Positions 1-6,169 of a DNA stretch of 27,868 nt are shown here, piece by piece. Within the stretch, counting starts at the first letter, position 1. Every line of letters starts with the position of its first letter. A model generated the notes under the pieces. That model saw only the letters and a list, made by a program, of their open reading frames with translations, searched no databases and was not told the origin of the DNA. Source of the DNA: an uncultured Oscillospiraceae bacterium. Its GTDB lineage: Bacteria > Bacillota > Clostridia > Oscillospirales > Ruminococcaceae. The position numbers and the translations under genes are program-made. The stretch is taken from the NCBI GenBank assembly GCA_900546885.1, contig UREN01000024.1, positions 1 to 27,868 of the forward strand, read 5' to 3'.

Positions 1-9
1 GCAAAGCCA

Positions 10-93
10 GCCGCATCCCTGGCGGGATGCGGCAGCACACGACATGGTTTTCCCGCTTGTGCGGGAAAATGCAGGCCATGCTTCTGGCCTGCA
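10..93. repeat. three consecutive perfect hairpins
   Basis: Three different inverted repeats follow one another. The first is 10-19/24-33 (10-bp arms, 4-base loop). The second is 48-56/61-69 (9-bp arms TTTTCCCGC/GCGGGAAAA, TTGT loop). The third is 70-78/85-93 (9-bp arms, 6-base loop). The arm sequences are unrelated, so this is not a tandem repeat. None is followed by a clear T-run. The remaining bases up to the regulator stop at 180 hold no gene I can support. The cluster could be a structured RNA, part of a terminator zone for a gene to the left, or the end of a mobile element. The sequence does not decide between these. Confidence 0.6.
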
Positions 94-179
94 AATGTCC
101 TTGACGATGCTATGCGCCCGAATTTCTGTTTCAGAGGCAATGTTTTCTTACGTCAACACGCCTAAAAGCGCCCTGTTTT

Positions 180-941
180 TTATGTGATATTCGCCTCAAT
201 GGCGCTGCACAGAAACTGCGCGGCGCCCGCGCCTGCGGCGCTGTCATAATATGCGGTGAAGCGCTCGTCCTGCAAATACATCTGCGCAAGGCCCCTGTGC
301 GCGGCCGCGGAATAGTGCGGCCATGTGAAGCACAGCCATTCTTTGTGAAGCTGCGCGGCCTGCAGCCCCAGGCTGCCGCCGGGCGCCGCGTTTTGGGCCA
401 CGGCCTCGCGCAGCAGGCCAAACAGCTTTTGCCCGGCGGCCTGCATTTGGGCAAACTGTTCTTCGCTCAGGCCCATCAGCTTGGCGTTTGCGGCCTCCAC
501 AGCCTCTTCGCCATAGGCTTTGCGCGCCTCGGCGCCATACTGCGCCTCGTTTTTCTGCACAAGTGCCTGTTTGAAGCAGGCAAATTTTTCTGTGTCCTGC
601 ATGGAAATTCCTCCTTCCTCTTGCTCAATGGTTTTGTCCAGTGTGGAAAGAAGGCTGTTCAGCGCGTCTCGCCGGGCCAGAAGTGCTGCGCGGTGCGCGC
701 GCAGGGCGGCCACGCGTGCCTCGCCGCGCAAAGCGGCCAAAGGGCGTATCTGCGCCAGCGGCATGCCCAACGCGCGGTAGAACAGGATGCTCTGCAGCGC
801 ATCCACCTGTGCCGGGCCGTACAGCCGGTAGCCCGCCTGTGTGACGCGCGCGGGCGGCAAGAGCCCTATTTCATCGTAATAATGAAGCGTGCGCACCGAG
901 ACGCCCGCCAGGGTTGCCAGCTGTTTTACAGTGTATTCCAT
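180..941 (-). CDS. MerR-family transcriptional regulator with TipAS effector domain
   Basis: This 253-residue protein begins with a MerR winged-helix DNA-binding domain (about residues 1-70, with YTVKQLATLAGVSVRTLHYYDEIGLLPP), followed by a coiled-coil dimer helix. The C-terminal half (about 115-250) matches the TipAS drug-binding domain, including the MQDTEKF stretch that opens TipAS and the conserved KEW...W.HYS region. Proteins of this kind (TipA, Mta) bind drugs or small molecules and activate promoters with an over-long spacer. The ATG at 941 was chosen because it opens the HTH and has a GGGGG Shine-Dalgarno about ten bases upstream. The reading frame stays open to 1001, but that extension would encode the promoter. 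No transporter target lies beside it, so autoregulation is the only target visible here. The ligand cannot be deduced. Confidence 0.93.
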   Translation of the reverse strand: MEYTVKQLATLAGVSVRTLHYYDEIGLLPPARVTQAGYRLYGPAQVDALQSILFYRALGMPLAQIRPLAALRGEARVAALRAHRAALLARRDALNSLLSTLDKTIEQEEGGISMQDTEKFACFKQALVQKNEAQYGAEARKAYGEEAVEAANAKLMGLSEEQFAQMQAAGQKLFGLLREAVAQNAAPGGSLGLQAAQLHKEWLCFTWPHYSAAAHRGLAQMYLQDERFTAYYDSAAGAGAAQFLCSAIEANIT

Positions 942-966
942 GGCCTGCGGCCCCCTTTCCAAAATA

Positions 967-997
967 ATCTTACACGATGACGCAGCGTGAGGGTCAA
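967..997 (-). promoter_or_regulatory. MerR-type promoter with 19-base spacer
   Basis: On the minus strand TTGACC (992-997) is separated from TAAGAT (967-972) by exactly 19 bases. This is the stretched spacing typical of promoters activated by MerR-family proteins. The spacer carries a CACG...CGTG dyad and begins with CTCACG, resembling the CTCACGT-type half-site of TipA-like operators. It lies 26 bases upstream of the regulator start, so autoregulation is the natural reading. Confidence 0.72.
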
Positions 998-1019
998 GCA
1001 TTTTTTAAGAAAAAGGCGC

Positions 1020-1046
1020 AAAAAAGGCGGGGCTTTACGCCCCGCC
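1020..1046 (-). terminator. rho-independent terminator of udk
   Basis: On the minus strand a perfect 8-bp stem GGCGGGGC/GCCCCGCC (1039-1046 and 1026-1033) with a 5-base loop is followed by six T (1025-1020). The uridine kinase stop codon TAA (1035-1037) lies inside the loop, so the last codons and the terminator share sequence. Confidence 0.9.
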
Positions 1047-1661
1047 GTGCTGCCGGATATGATGTTCTACGCGCCGGACAATCATGTCCAGCGCCACCAG
1101 GTTTTTGCCGCCTTCGGGCACGATGATGTCTGCATAGCGCTTCGACGGCTCTACAAATTGCTCGTGCATGGGCTTTACCGTGGTGAGGTATTGCTGCACC
1201 ACGCTGTCCAGGCTGCGGCCGCGCTTTTTTACGTCCCGCACCACGCGCCGCAGAATGCGCACGTCGGCGTCTGTGTCCACAAAAATTTTCACGTCCATCA
1301 GCTTGCGCAGCTTTTCATCTGCAAAAATGAGGATGCCCTCCAGCACAATGACGCTGGTGGGCGCGATGAGCAGCGTCTCGCTGGAGCGGTTGTGCACTGT
1401 GAAATCGTACACCGGGCAGGCGATGGTTTCGCCGCGGCGCAGGGCCTCAATTTGTTCTACCATCAAATCGGTGTCAAAGGCGTCCGGGTGGTCGTAGTTC
1501 AGCTTGCACCGCTCTTCATAGGGCAGCTCGTCATGGCGCTTATAGTAATTGTCATGGCTGATGACAGAGACATCCTGCCCAAAACGCTCTTTCAATTTTC
1601 GCGTCAGGGTGGTCTTCCCGGAACCCGTGCCCCCCGCAATGCCGATGATGATGCTGTCCAT
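1035..1661 (-). CDS. udk: uridine kinase
   Basis: This 208-residue cytosolic kinase phosphorylates uridine (and usually cytidine) to the monophosphate in pyrimidine salvage. The P-loop GGTGSGKT is at residues 10-17, followed by the family's SHDNYYK segment, the NYDHPDAFD stretch, the PVYDFTVHNR substrate region and VIVLEGILIF. The late RGR and the IVPEGGKN end also match Udk. Length agrees with the bacterial family (about 205-215). The ATG at 1661 has AGAAGG nine bases upstream; the open frame further upstream encodes nothing recognisable. It is a single-gene unit with its own promoter and terminator, unrelated to the surface-glycan genes around it. The PRK superfamily also holds phosphoribulokinases, but the motifs are those of uridine kinase. 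Confidence 0.96.
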   Translation of the reverse strand: MDSIIIGIAGGTGSGKTTLTRKLKERFGQDVSVISHDNYYKRHDELPYEERCKLNYDHPDAFDTDLMVEQIEALRRGETIACPVYDFTVHNRSSETLLIAPTSVIVLEGILIFADEKLRKLMDVKIFVDTDADVRILRRVVRDVKKRGRSLDSVVQQYLTTVKPMHEQFVEPSKRYADIIVPEGGKNLVALDMIVRRVEHHIRQHGGA

Positions 1662-1701
1662 GCCAACAGCCTTCTTTCCGCGCTTGTGCGCTGTTTTTTT
1701 C

Positions 1702-1710
1702 AGTATAGCA
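1702..1710 (-). promoter_or_regulatory. extended -10 promoter of udk
   Basis: On the minus strand TGC precedes TATACT (1702-1707), giving an extended -10 element. The -35 region (TTTCTT with a 17-base spacer) is weak, as is common for extended -10 promoters. It lies about 40 bases upstream of the udk start. It is partly on the far side of the upstream gene's terminator, so udk is probably transcribed independently. Confidence 0.6.
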
Positions 1711-1742
1711 AAAAAGCAGGGCAAAAGAAACCATTTTGAAGC

Positions 1743-1773
1743 AAAAAACGCCCCGCAAAACGGGGCGTTTTTT
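1743..1773 (-). terminator. rho-independent terminator of the amidotransferase gene
   Basis: A 7-bp GC stem CGCCCCG/CGGGGCG (1749-1755/1761-1767) with a 5-base loop is flanked by six A and six T. On the minus strand it ends in a T-run about ten bases after the stop of the 1783-2904 gene. The symmetry would let it work in both directions, but no plus-strand gene ends here. Confidence 0.9.
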
Positions 1774-1782
1774 AAAAAATGC

Positions 1783-2904
1783 TTATTTTTGCTCTTCCCA
1801 AATGGGGTGCTTGAGCATCCAGCGGCCATATTCGTCTTTATAGAAGATGTCGCGGTTATAAAAGCCGTCCATGATGTTCCAGAATTCGGTTTCGGTGTAG
1901 CCGCAGAACTCGCAGAAATCGCGCACGCACAGAGGGTCCAGGTTGCCGTCGTGCTCTTTTACCAGCTGAATGGCCTCGTCGCGGTTCAGCATGCCGTAAC
2001 GGATATAGCGCGCCGTATAATCTGTGGCGGTGGCGTGGCCGAATTTGGGGTATTTCAGCCAAGAGTGCACAAGGTATGCGCGGGAATCCACCTGGTCGAA
2101 ATTTTCCACATGATGTGTGCGGTCCCACTCGTGGGAAAGGTCGTGGAAGCCGCGGCTTTTGGCGAACTGATAGTTTTTATAGCTGTTCCAGGGCAGGAAA
2201 TAGCTCAGATAGAACGGGTCCAGCCGGGCCAGCTCTTCGGCGCTGGGGGCCTCGGTGAGGGCCAGGTCGTTTTCGGTGACGCCGTAGCCCAGCAGCTCTT
2301 CCCTGGGGAAGCCCACAGCCACGCCGTTTTCTATCTGCCCGCGGGCGGAATACGTCTCTTCGTCCGCATTGCCGCCGTATTCAAAGCTCACATTCTCGCC
2401 ATAGCACAAAAACGGCGTGTTGAACTTCAGCGCCATGTGCAGCGGGAAGGTGTAAATCAGCCTGTCCACATACCAGGTGGGCTTGCCGTACTTTTCGAAA
2501 AAGGCGCGCATCAGCTTTTTCTGGGCGCGGATGTTGGGCTTGCAGGTGACGATGGTGCAGCCGAACTCTTCCGAAATGTTTTTCAGGTTGTGTTTGCCCG
2601 CCTCTGTCATGGGGAAGTTATCTTCCACAGAGAACAAAATGGGGTTCATGTGCATCACTTCTTTTAAAATGTGCACCTGAAAATGGCTGTCTTTGCCGCC
2701 GGAAACGGCAACCGCGCAATCGTACCCGCCCGGGCCGTTCATGCCGCGGTATTTGTCGCACAGCGCCTCAAATTCTTTCCAGCGCTTGTCCCAGTCGATG
2801 TTTTTCCGGCTTTCGAAGTGGCGGCATGCAGAGCACACGCCCTCTTCGTCAAACGTGATGCCGGGGCGTGTGTCCGGCATGGTGCATTTTTTGCAATATT
2901 TCAT
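1783..2904 (-). CDS. N-acetyl sugar amidotransferase (PseA/WbpG type)
   Basis: This 373-residue protein carries the PP-loop ATP-pyrophosphatase motif SGGKDS (residues 68-73). Around it are the Cys pairs of the N-acetyl sugar amidotransferase family: CKKC (4-7) and CSAC (24-27) at the N-terminus, and CEFC (331-334) near the C-terminus. Relatives WbpG and PseA convert an N-acetyl group on a bacillosamine- or nonulosonate-type sugar into an acetamidino (acetimidoyl) group, adenylating the amide and adding ammonia. Length matches the family. ATG 2904 has AGGAGGG eight bases upstream. No HisH/HisF-like ammonia-channel partner is present in the window, unlike the wbpG neighbourhood. Its position a few kilobases from a nonulosonate operon makes a 5-acetamidino-legionaminate-type product a reasonable inference; the substrate is not shown. 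Confidence 0.9.
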   Translation of the reverse strand: MKYCKKCTMPDTRPGITFDEEGVCSACRHFESRKNIDWDKRWKEFEALCDKYRGMNGPGGYDCAVAVSGGKDSHFQVHILKEVMHMNPILFSVEDNFPMTEAGKHNLKNISEEFGCTIVTCKPNIRAQKKLMRAFFEKYGKPTWYVDRLIYTFPLHMALKFNTPFLCYGENVSFEYGGNADEETYSARGQIENGVAVGFPREELLGYGVTENDLALTEAPSAEELARLDPFYLSYFLPWNSYKNYQFAKSRGFHDLSHEWDRTHHVENFDQVDSRAYLVHSWLKYPKFGHATATDYTARYIRYGMLNRDEAIQLVKEHDGNLDPLCVRDFCEFCGYTETEFWNIMDGFYNRDIFYKDEYGRWMLKHPIWEEQK

Positions 2905-2950
2905 CCAAAGGCCCTCCTTTGTGTGCCGTCAAATTGGTTTGGCCGTGTTT

Positions 2951-2979
2951 ATTTTACCCTATCTTGGCGCACAACACAA
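2951..2979 (-). promoter_or_regulatory. sigma-A promoter of the amidotransferase gene
   Basis: On the minus strand TTGTGT (2974-2979), a 17-base spacer and TAAAAT (2951-2956) lie about 45 bases upstream of the ATG at 2904. The spacing is ideal; the -35 is only moderate. Confidence 0.6.
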
Positions 2980-3026
2980 GCAAAAAGCAAAAAACGGGGG
3001 AAATACGGCCTGTTTGCGCGGGACGG

Positions 3027-3055
3027 TTGAAATATTCACAAAACGGTGGTAACCT
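3027..3055 (+). promoter_or_regulatory. candidate promoter of the 3150 gene
   Basis: TTGAAA (3027-3032), 17 bases, then TAACCT (3050-3055), about 95 bases before the ATG at 3150. The -10 is weak. The leader between (3056-3140) is GC-rich and holds no gene. Confidence 0.42.
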
Positions 3056-3149
3056 TTTGAAAACACCGGGTGCGGCAGACGGCGCGCCGCCTGCGCGGCC
3101 GGGAAATGTTCTGTGCGCCGGGCCCGCCCGGCGGGAAAGAAGGAGAACG

Positions 3150-3719
3150 ATGGAACGCTTACAGCAGTTTACACAGCTTTTGTGCGGCAGCTTTGACAAC
3201 GCCGCACAGTTTCGCCAGATGCAGGCGAAAGGGGAAGCGTCCTTCCCCTTTGCGCGGCATGTGAACACGCCCTGCAACGAAAAAATACGCGGCCTGCCGC
3301 AGGGCTTCGACGGTGTGTTTGTGGTGGAAGAAAGTTACTACACGGTGAACGGCCGCACCCATGCTTCACCGCATCTGTTTTTGTTCACCCAGCAGGGGGA
3401 AAATATAAAGCTTACCTCTTACGACCTGCCGCAGGGCTGCGGCAAAGCGGGCTTTACCTTTGAGACAATGGGCGAGGTGGCGTTCGGCGACCTGAGCCCC
3501 TCGAAGAAATTCACCCCCGCCGTGTACACCTGCCGCGGCGGCGTGTGGGAGGGCGGCAGCACCAGCATGTTCACTCCGGCGCTGAAATTTACGCTGTTCG
3601 AGCGCTTTTCCGGCGAAGGGCTGGAGGTGTCTGAGACAATGGAGATGAATGGAAAGCGCACGTTTGGGTATGACGTGCCCATTTTGTACCGCCGCACGGA
3701 AGACACGGCACAGGCATAA
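3150..3719 (+). CDS. small protein of unknown function, weak CpcT/CpeT resemblance
   Basis: I do not confidently recognise this 189-residue protein. It has no signal peptide and no membrane segment, so it is probably cytosolic. The opening (FTQLLCGSFDNAAQF) and the later VVEESYYTVNG...LFLFTQQGENIKLTSYDLP strands resemble the lead-in and beta-strands of CpcT/CpeT-like lipocalin-fold proteins. In cyanobacteria those act as bilin lyases, but they also occur as uncharacterised proteins in non-phototrophs. That resemblance is by eye only. The ATG at 3150 has AAGGAG just upstream. It is a monocistronic gene, read away from the amidotransferase and closed by a strong terminator. A phycobilin role would make no sense in this organism; a small-ligand-binding barrel is the most that can be suggested. 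Confidence 0.75.
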   Translation: MERLQQFTQLLCGSFDNAAQFRQMQAKGEASFPFARHVNTPCNEKIRGLPQGFDGVFVVEESYYTVNGRTHASPHLFLFTQQGENIKLTSYDLPQGCGKAGFTFETMGEVAFGDLSPSKKFTPAVYTCRGGVWEGGSTSMFTPALKFTLFERFSGEGLEVSETMEMNGKRTFGYDVPILYRRTEDTAQA

Positions 3720-3724
3720 AGCGC

Positions 3725-3761
3725 AAACCCGGGGCCCCGCTGCGGCGGGGCCCCGGGTTTT
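3725..3761. terminator. bidirectional terminator between convergent genes
   Basis: A perfect 16-bp stem (3725-3740/3745-3760) with a TGCG loop lies five bases after the 3150-3719 stop and faces the stop of the minus-strand glycosyltransferase at 3784. The arms end in AAACCC/GGGTTT with a short T tract on each side, so it can close both convergent genes. The T tract is short, but the stem is exceptionally stable. Confidence 0.82.
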
Positions 3762-3783
3762 GAAAGAAGAGGCAGGCATATGT

Positions 3784-5094
3784 TCACACAAAGCGGCGTA
3801 TTTTCTCTTCCATGGCGCGCACGTCCTGTTTGGAAATGTGGGCTTTGTCCACATAGCCATAGATGCGGCCCGCAAAATCGGCAAACCCGGGCGAAAGGCG
3901 GCGCAGCTTTTCCGGGTGAAAGCGGCAGGCATACATGGCGTGGATGCCCACCAGCGCGCAGAACTTCAGGGCGTTGAAATGCGGGCGGAAGGGCGGGGCG
4001 AAGGGGTCCTGCCGGGGCGGGTTCTTATACACGTCCTCCAGAAGGTCTGCCATGCGGATATAGCTGGGCGTTTCGCTTTTGTCGAAATACCCCTCTATGA
4101 TTTCTTGGGAAATGGGGAAGGGGGCATGCGGCGCATCTGCCGCCGCGGCAAACGCCTCGTAGGTGGTGCAGTATTCCGCGCCCTTGTAAATGACGGGGTC
4201 ATATTCATGCTCCACAGGCACAGGGCGCAGGATGTGGCAGCTTTTGCCCGCAAAATATACTTCGGCAATGGCGGTGCTCATCCAGATGAAAATATTATCC
4301 GCCGCGGTAATCCACTGCTTGACGCTGTCGGCAAAAATCACATGGAAGTTCGGCCGCTTTTCCGCCAGCGCGGCCAGCGCCGGGCTGTTCCATTCAGAGG
4401 GGTGGCGGCGGTACACCAGCTCTACCTCCGGGTGCAGGGCCAGATACCGGTCGAACCATTCCAGCGTCTGCGCCATGCTGGTGCGGTTGGTGCGGGCAAA
4501 CTGTGTGAAATCTTCCCCCGCCATTTTAGAGAGCTCGGCCACCTCTTCATCGCTCATAGAGCCATAGCCAAACGAGGAGATGTACAAAAACAGTTTTTTC
4601 TGCGCGTCCAGCCCGAATTCGCGGCAGAGCTCCTGCTTGGTTTTGAAATAACCCTGAAACTCCGGGCGCAGGAAATCCATCATCACGGCGCCTGTCACCG
4701 GGGCGCACTCGCCCGGCACGCCGTGCGCCATCAGGCGCTGGCGCGTTTTTTCGCCCCAGCACGTCTGCACGCATTTTTTGGCATTGCCGTTGAAGTTGAA
4801 CCAGGGGGCAGCCTCCTGTGTGTCGGAAAGCATCTGTTCCCAATGCAGGTTCACCACCTTGCGGCACACGCCCACGTTGTTGTACACATGGCTGTTGATG
4901 GCCTCGTCGTCGTACATGCAGCTTGCCACCAGCACCTTCGGCTTTTTCCAGGTGAAGTATTTCAGTTTCTTGCGGTCCAGCAGCTGGTGGATGGCCACGG
5001 TATAGCCGCGCTTTTCCAGCTCTGCCTTCAAAAGCAGAAGGCTTTCATATTCGCGCACCACATGCTCGTACAAAAACAGAAAATCAAGCGCCAA
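3784..5094 (-). CDS. surface carbohydrate biosynthesis glycosyltransferase (GT-B-like)
   Basis: The 436-residue product begins with DFLFLYEHVVREYESLLLLKAELEKRGY, the usual opening of the 'surface carbohydrate biosynthesis protein' family. Those are GT-B-like enzymes with a CDP-glycerol/polysialyltransferase flavour. Further features are YRRHPSEWNS in mid-protein, a nucleotide-sugar site type WMSTAIAEVYFAGK, and IRPVPVEHEYD-like strands. No membrane segment is seen. I chose TTG 5094 because AGAGGGGG stands nine bases upstream and the conserved opening starts there. ATG 5118 is possible but has a poor ribosome site. The gene overlaps the upstream SGNH gene by 11 bases, so the two are translationally coupled. 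It is a candidate for transferring the CMP-nonulosonate made by the divergent operon; donor and acceptor are inferred only from location. Confidence 0.8.
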   Translation of the reverse strand: MALDFLFLYEHVVREYESLLLLKAELEKRGYTVAIHQLLDRKKLKYFTWKKPKVLVASCMYDDEAINSHVYNNVGVCRKVVNLHWEQMLSDTQEAAPWFNFNGNAKKCVQTCWGEKTRQRLMAHGVPGECAPVTGAVMMDFLRPEFQGYFKTKQELCREFGLDAQKKLFLYISSFGYGSMSDEEVAELSKMAGEDFTQFARTNRTSMAQTLEWFDRYLALHPEVELVYRRHPSEWNSPALAALAEKRPNFHVIFADSVKQWITAADNIFIWMSTAIAEVYFAGKSCHILRPVPVEHEYDPVIYKGAEYCTTYEAFAAAADAPHAPFPISQEIIEGYFDKSETPSYIRMADLLEDVYKNPPRQDPFAPPFRPHFNALKFCALVGIHAMYACRFHPEKLRRLSPGFADFAGRIYGYVDKAHISKQDVRAMEEKIRRFV

Positions 5095-6154
5095 GGAAAG
5101 CGTCCCCCTCTTTTGCATCGTTGGTTCCAAACAGCACTTCGGCGTAGGTGCCAAGGCCGTGAACGGCGTCGAGATGGAAGCCGTCGTAGAACATTTCATT
5201 TTCAAACGTGGCCTCCGGCTGGCATTCGAAATCGCGAATCTGCGCGCCCGTGGCGGCAAGCGTCTCTTTTACGCGCGCAAGCTCGCTGCGGATGCCCAGC
5301 GCGTCCAGCAGGTATTCCTGCACGGCGCCGTCCACCGGCGGGAACACAAAGGTCAGCGCAATGCCGCGCTGGCGGCAGAACCCGGCCAGCTCCACAAGGG
5401 CCTGCAAATTTTCCTCGTTTACGCTGTAGGCCGAGGCCTGCGGCGTCACGCTTTGCAGCGCGGCCAGCACCTCGCCCGCGTTTTGCACATTGCCCGCCTC
5501 GTCTGTTTCCACAGCGGGCAGCGTGCCCTCTTTTGCAATGCCGCCTGCGCCGTACAGCGTGGCAATATAGGCAATTTGGTTTTTGCGGTAGGGCAGGGCC
5601 TCGCCCGTCTCGCTGACAAAATCGGCCTGCGTCCAGTGGCCCTCGTCCCGGCTGGCGCCCGTCTGCACGCCCTGCAGGCGCAGCAAAAGCTCGTTGAGCA
5701 TATCGGCATTGCAGTCAAAATTGAACAGGTAGGCAAGCGGGTTTTCCACCAGCGTGCGGATATGCTCCATGCGGTTGCGGTCATCCCCTGTGCGCAGGGT
5801 GTAAAAGCTCACTTCAAAATAGCAGGTGTCCAGGTTTGGGTTCTCTTCTGCAGCCAGGTAAAACAGGTCGATGCTCTCGGCCATCGAGGCGCCGCCAAAG
5901 GCCAGGTTTGCCCATGGGCGGCCCGTCAGCTGCGCCACCTGTTCCATGTCGAAGTGCGCCATGCGCGAATCGCCCAGCAAAATGGCGTTTTGCGGGCTGT
6001 TTAAATAACTGCGCACGCGGGTGATGTAAGAATCTTCCTGAACAGCGCCGCCCTTGAGGCCGAAGTAGTCATACGGCTCAAAGTAGAGAAAAACGCCGAA
6101 ATACACAAGGACAGGCGCGCACAGCAGCGCCAGCACAGCTGCAATTTTTTTCAA
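5084..6154 (-). CDS. SGNH-hydrolase-like membrane-anchored acyl-transfer partner (DltD/AlgJ-like)
   Basis: This 356-residue protein has an N-terminal signal anchor (about 4-25) and then an extracytoplasmic SGNH-type domain. The nucleophile motif GDSR is at 61-64 (Ser63) and the catalytic D-x-x-H at D324-H327 (DGFH). The central NLAFGGASM gives the glycine block. Proteins of this kind follow MBOAT acyltransferases in O-acetylation systems (AlgI/AlgJ/AlgX, DltB/DltD, PatA/PatB) and complete transfer of the acyl group to the surface polymer. The start is TTG 6154, with AAAGGGGG about eight bases upstream and 15 bases after the MBOAT stop. All catalytic residues are present, so it should be active. 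The acceptor glycan is presumably the one built by the neighbouring genes. Confidence 0.85.
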   Translation of the reverse strand: MKKIAAVLALLCAPVLVYFGVFLYFEPYDYFGLKGGAVQEDSYITRVRSYLNSPQNAILLGDSRMAHFDMEQVAQLTGRPWANLAFGGASMAESIDLFYLAAEENPNLDTCYFEVSFYTLRTGDDRNRMEHIRTLVENPLAYLFNFDCNADMLNELLLRLQGVQTGASRDEGHWTQADFVSETGEALPYRKNQIAYIATLYGAGGIAKEGTLPAVETDEAGNVQNAGEVLAALQSVTPQASAYSVNEENLQALVELAGFCRQRGIALTFVFPPVDGAVQEYLLDALGIRSELARVKETLAATGAQIRDFECQPEATFENEMFYDGFHLDAVHGLGTYAEVLFGTNDAKEGDAFLGA

Positions 6155-6169
6155 AGTGTGCGCCCCCTT

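Noticed and set aside
10..93. CRISPR repeats
   Set aside because: The GCGGGAAAA-type stem looks repeat-like, but the three hairpins differ in sequence and there are no equal-length spacers.
1549..2667. A 372-codon open frame on the plus strand
   Set aside because: It is antisense to udk and the amidotransferase and crosses their terminator and promoter; the opposite strand has full motifs.
3649..5616. A 655-codon open frame on the plus strand
   Set aside because: It runs antisense through the glycosyltransferase and SGNH genes, crosses the 16-bp terminator and has no recognisable domain.
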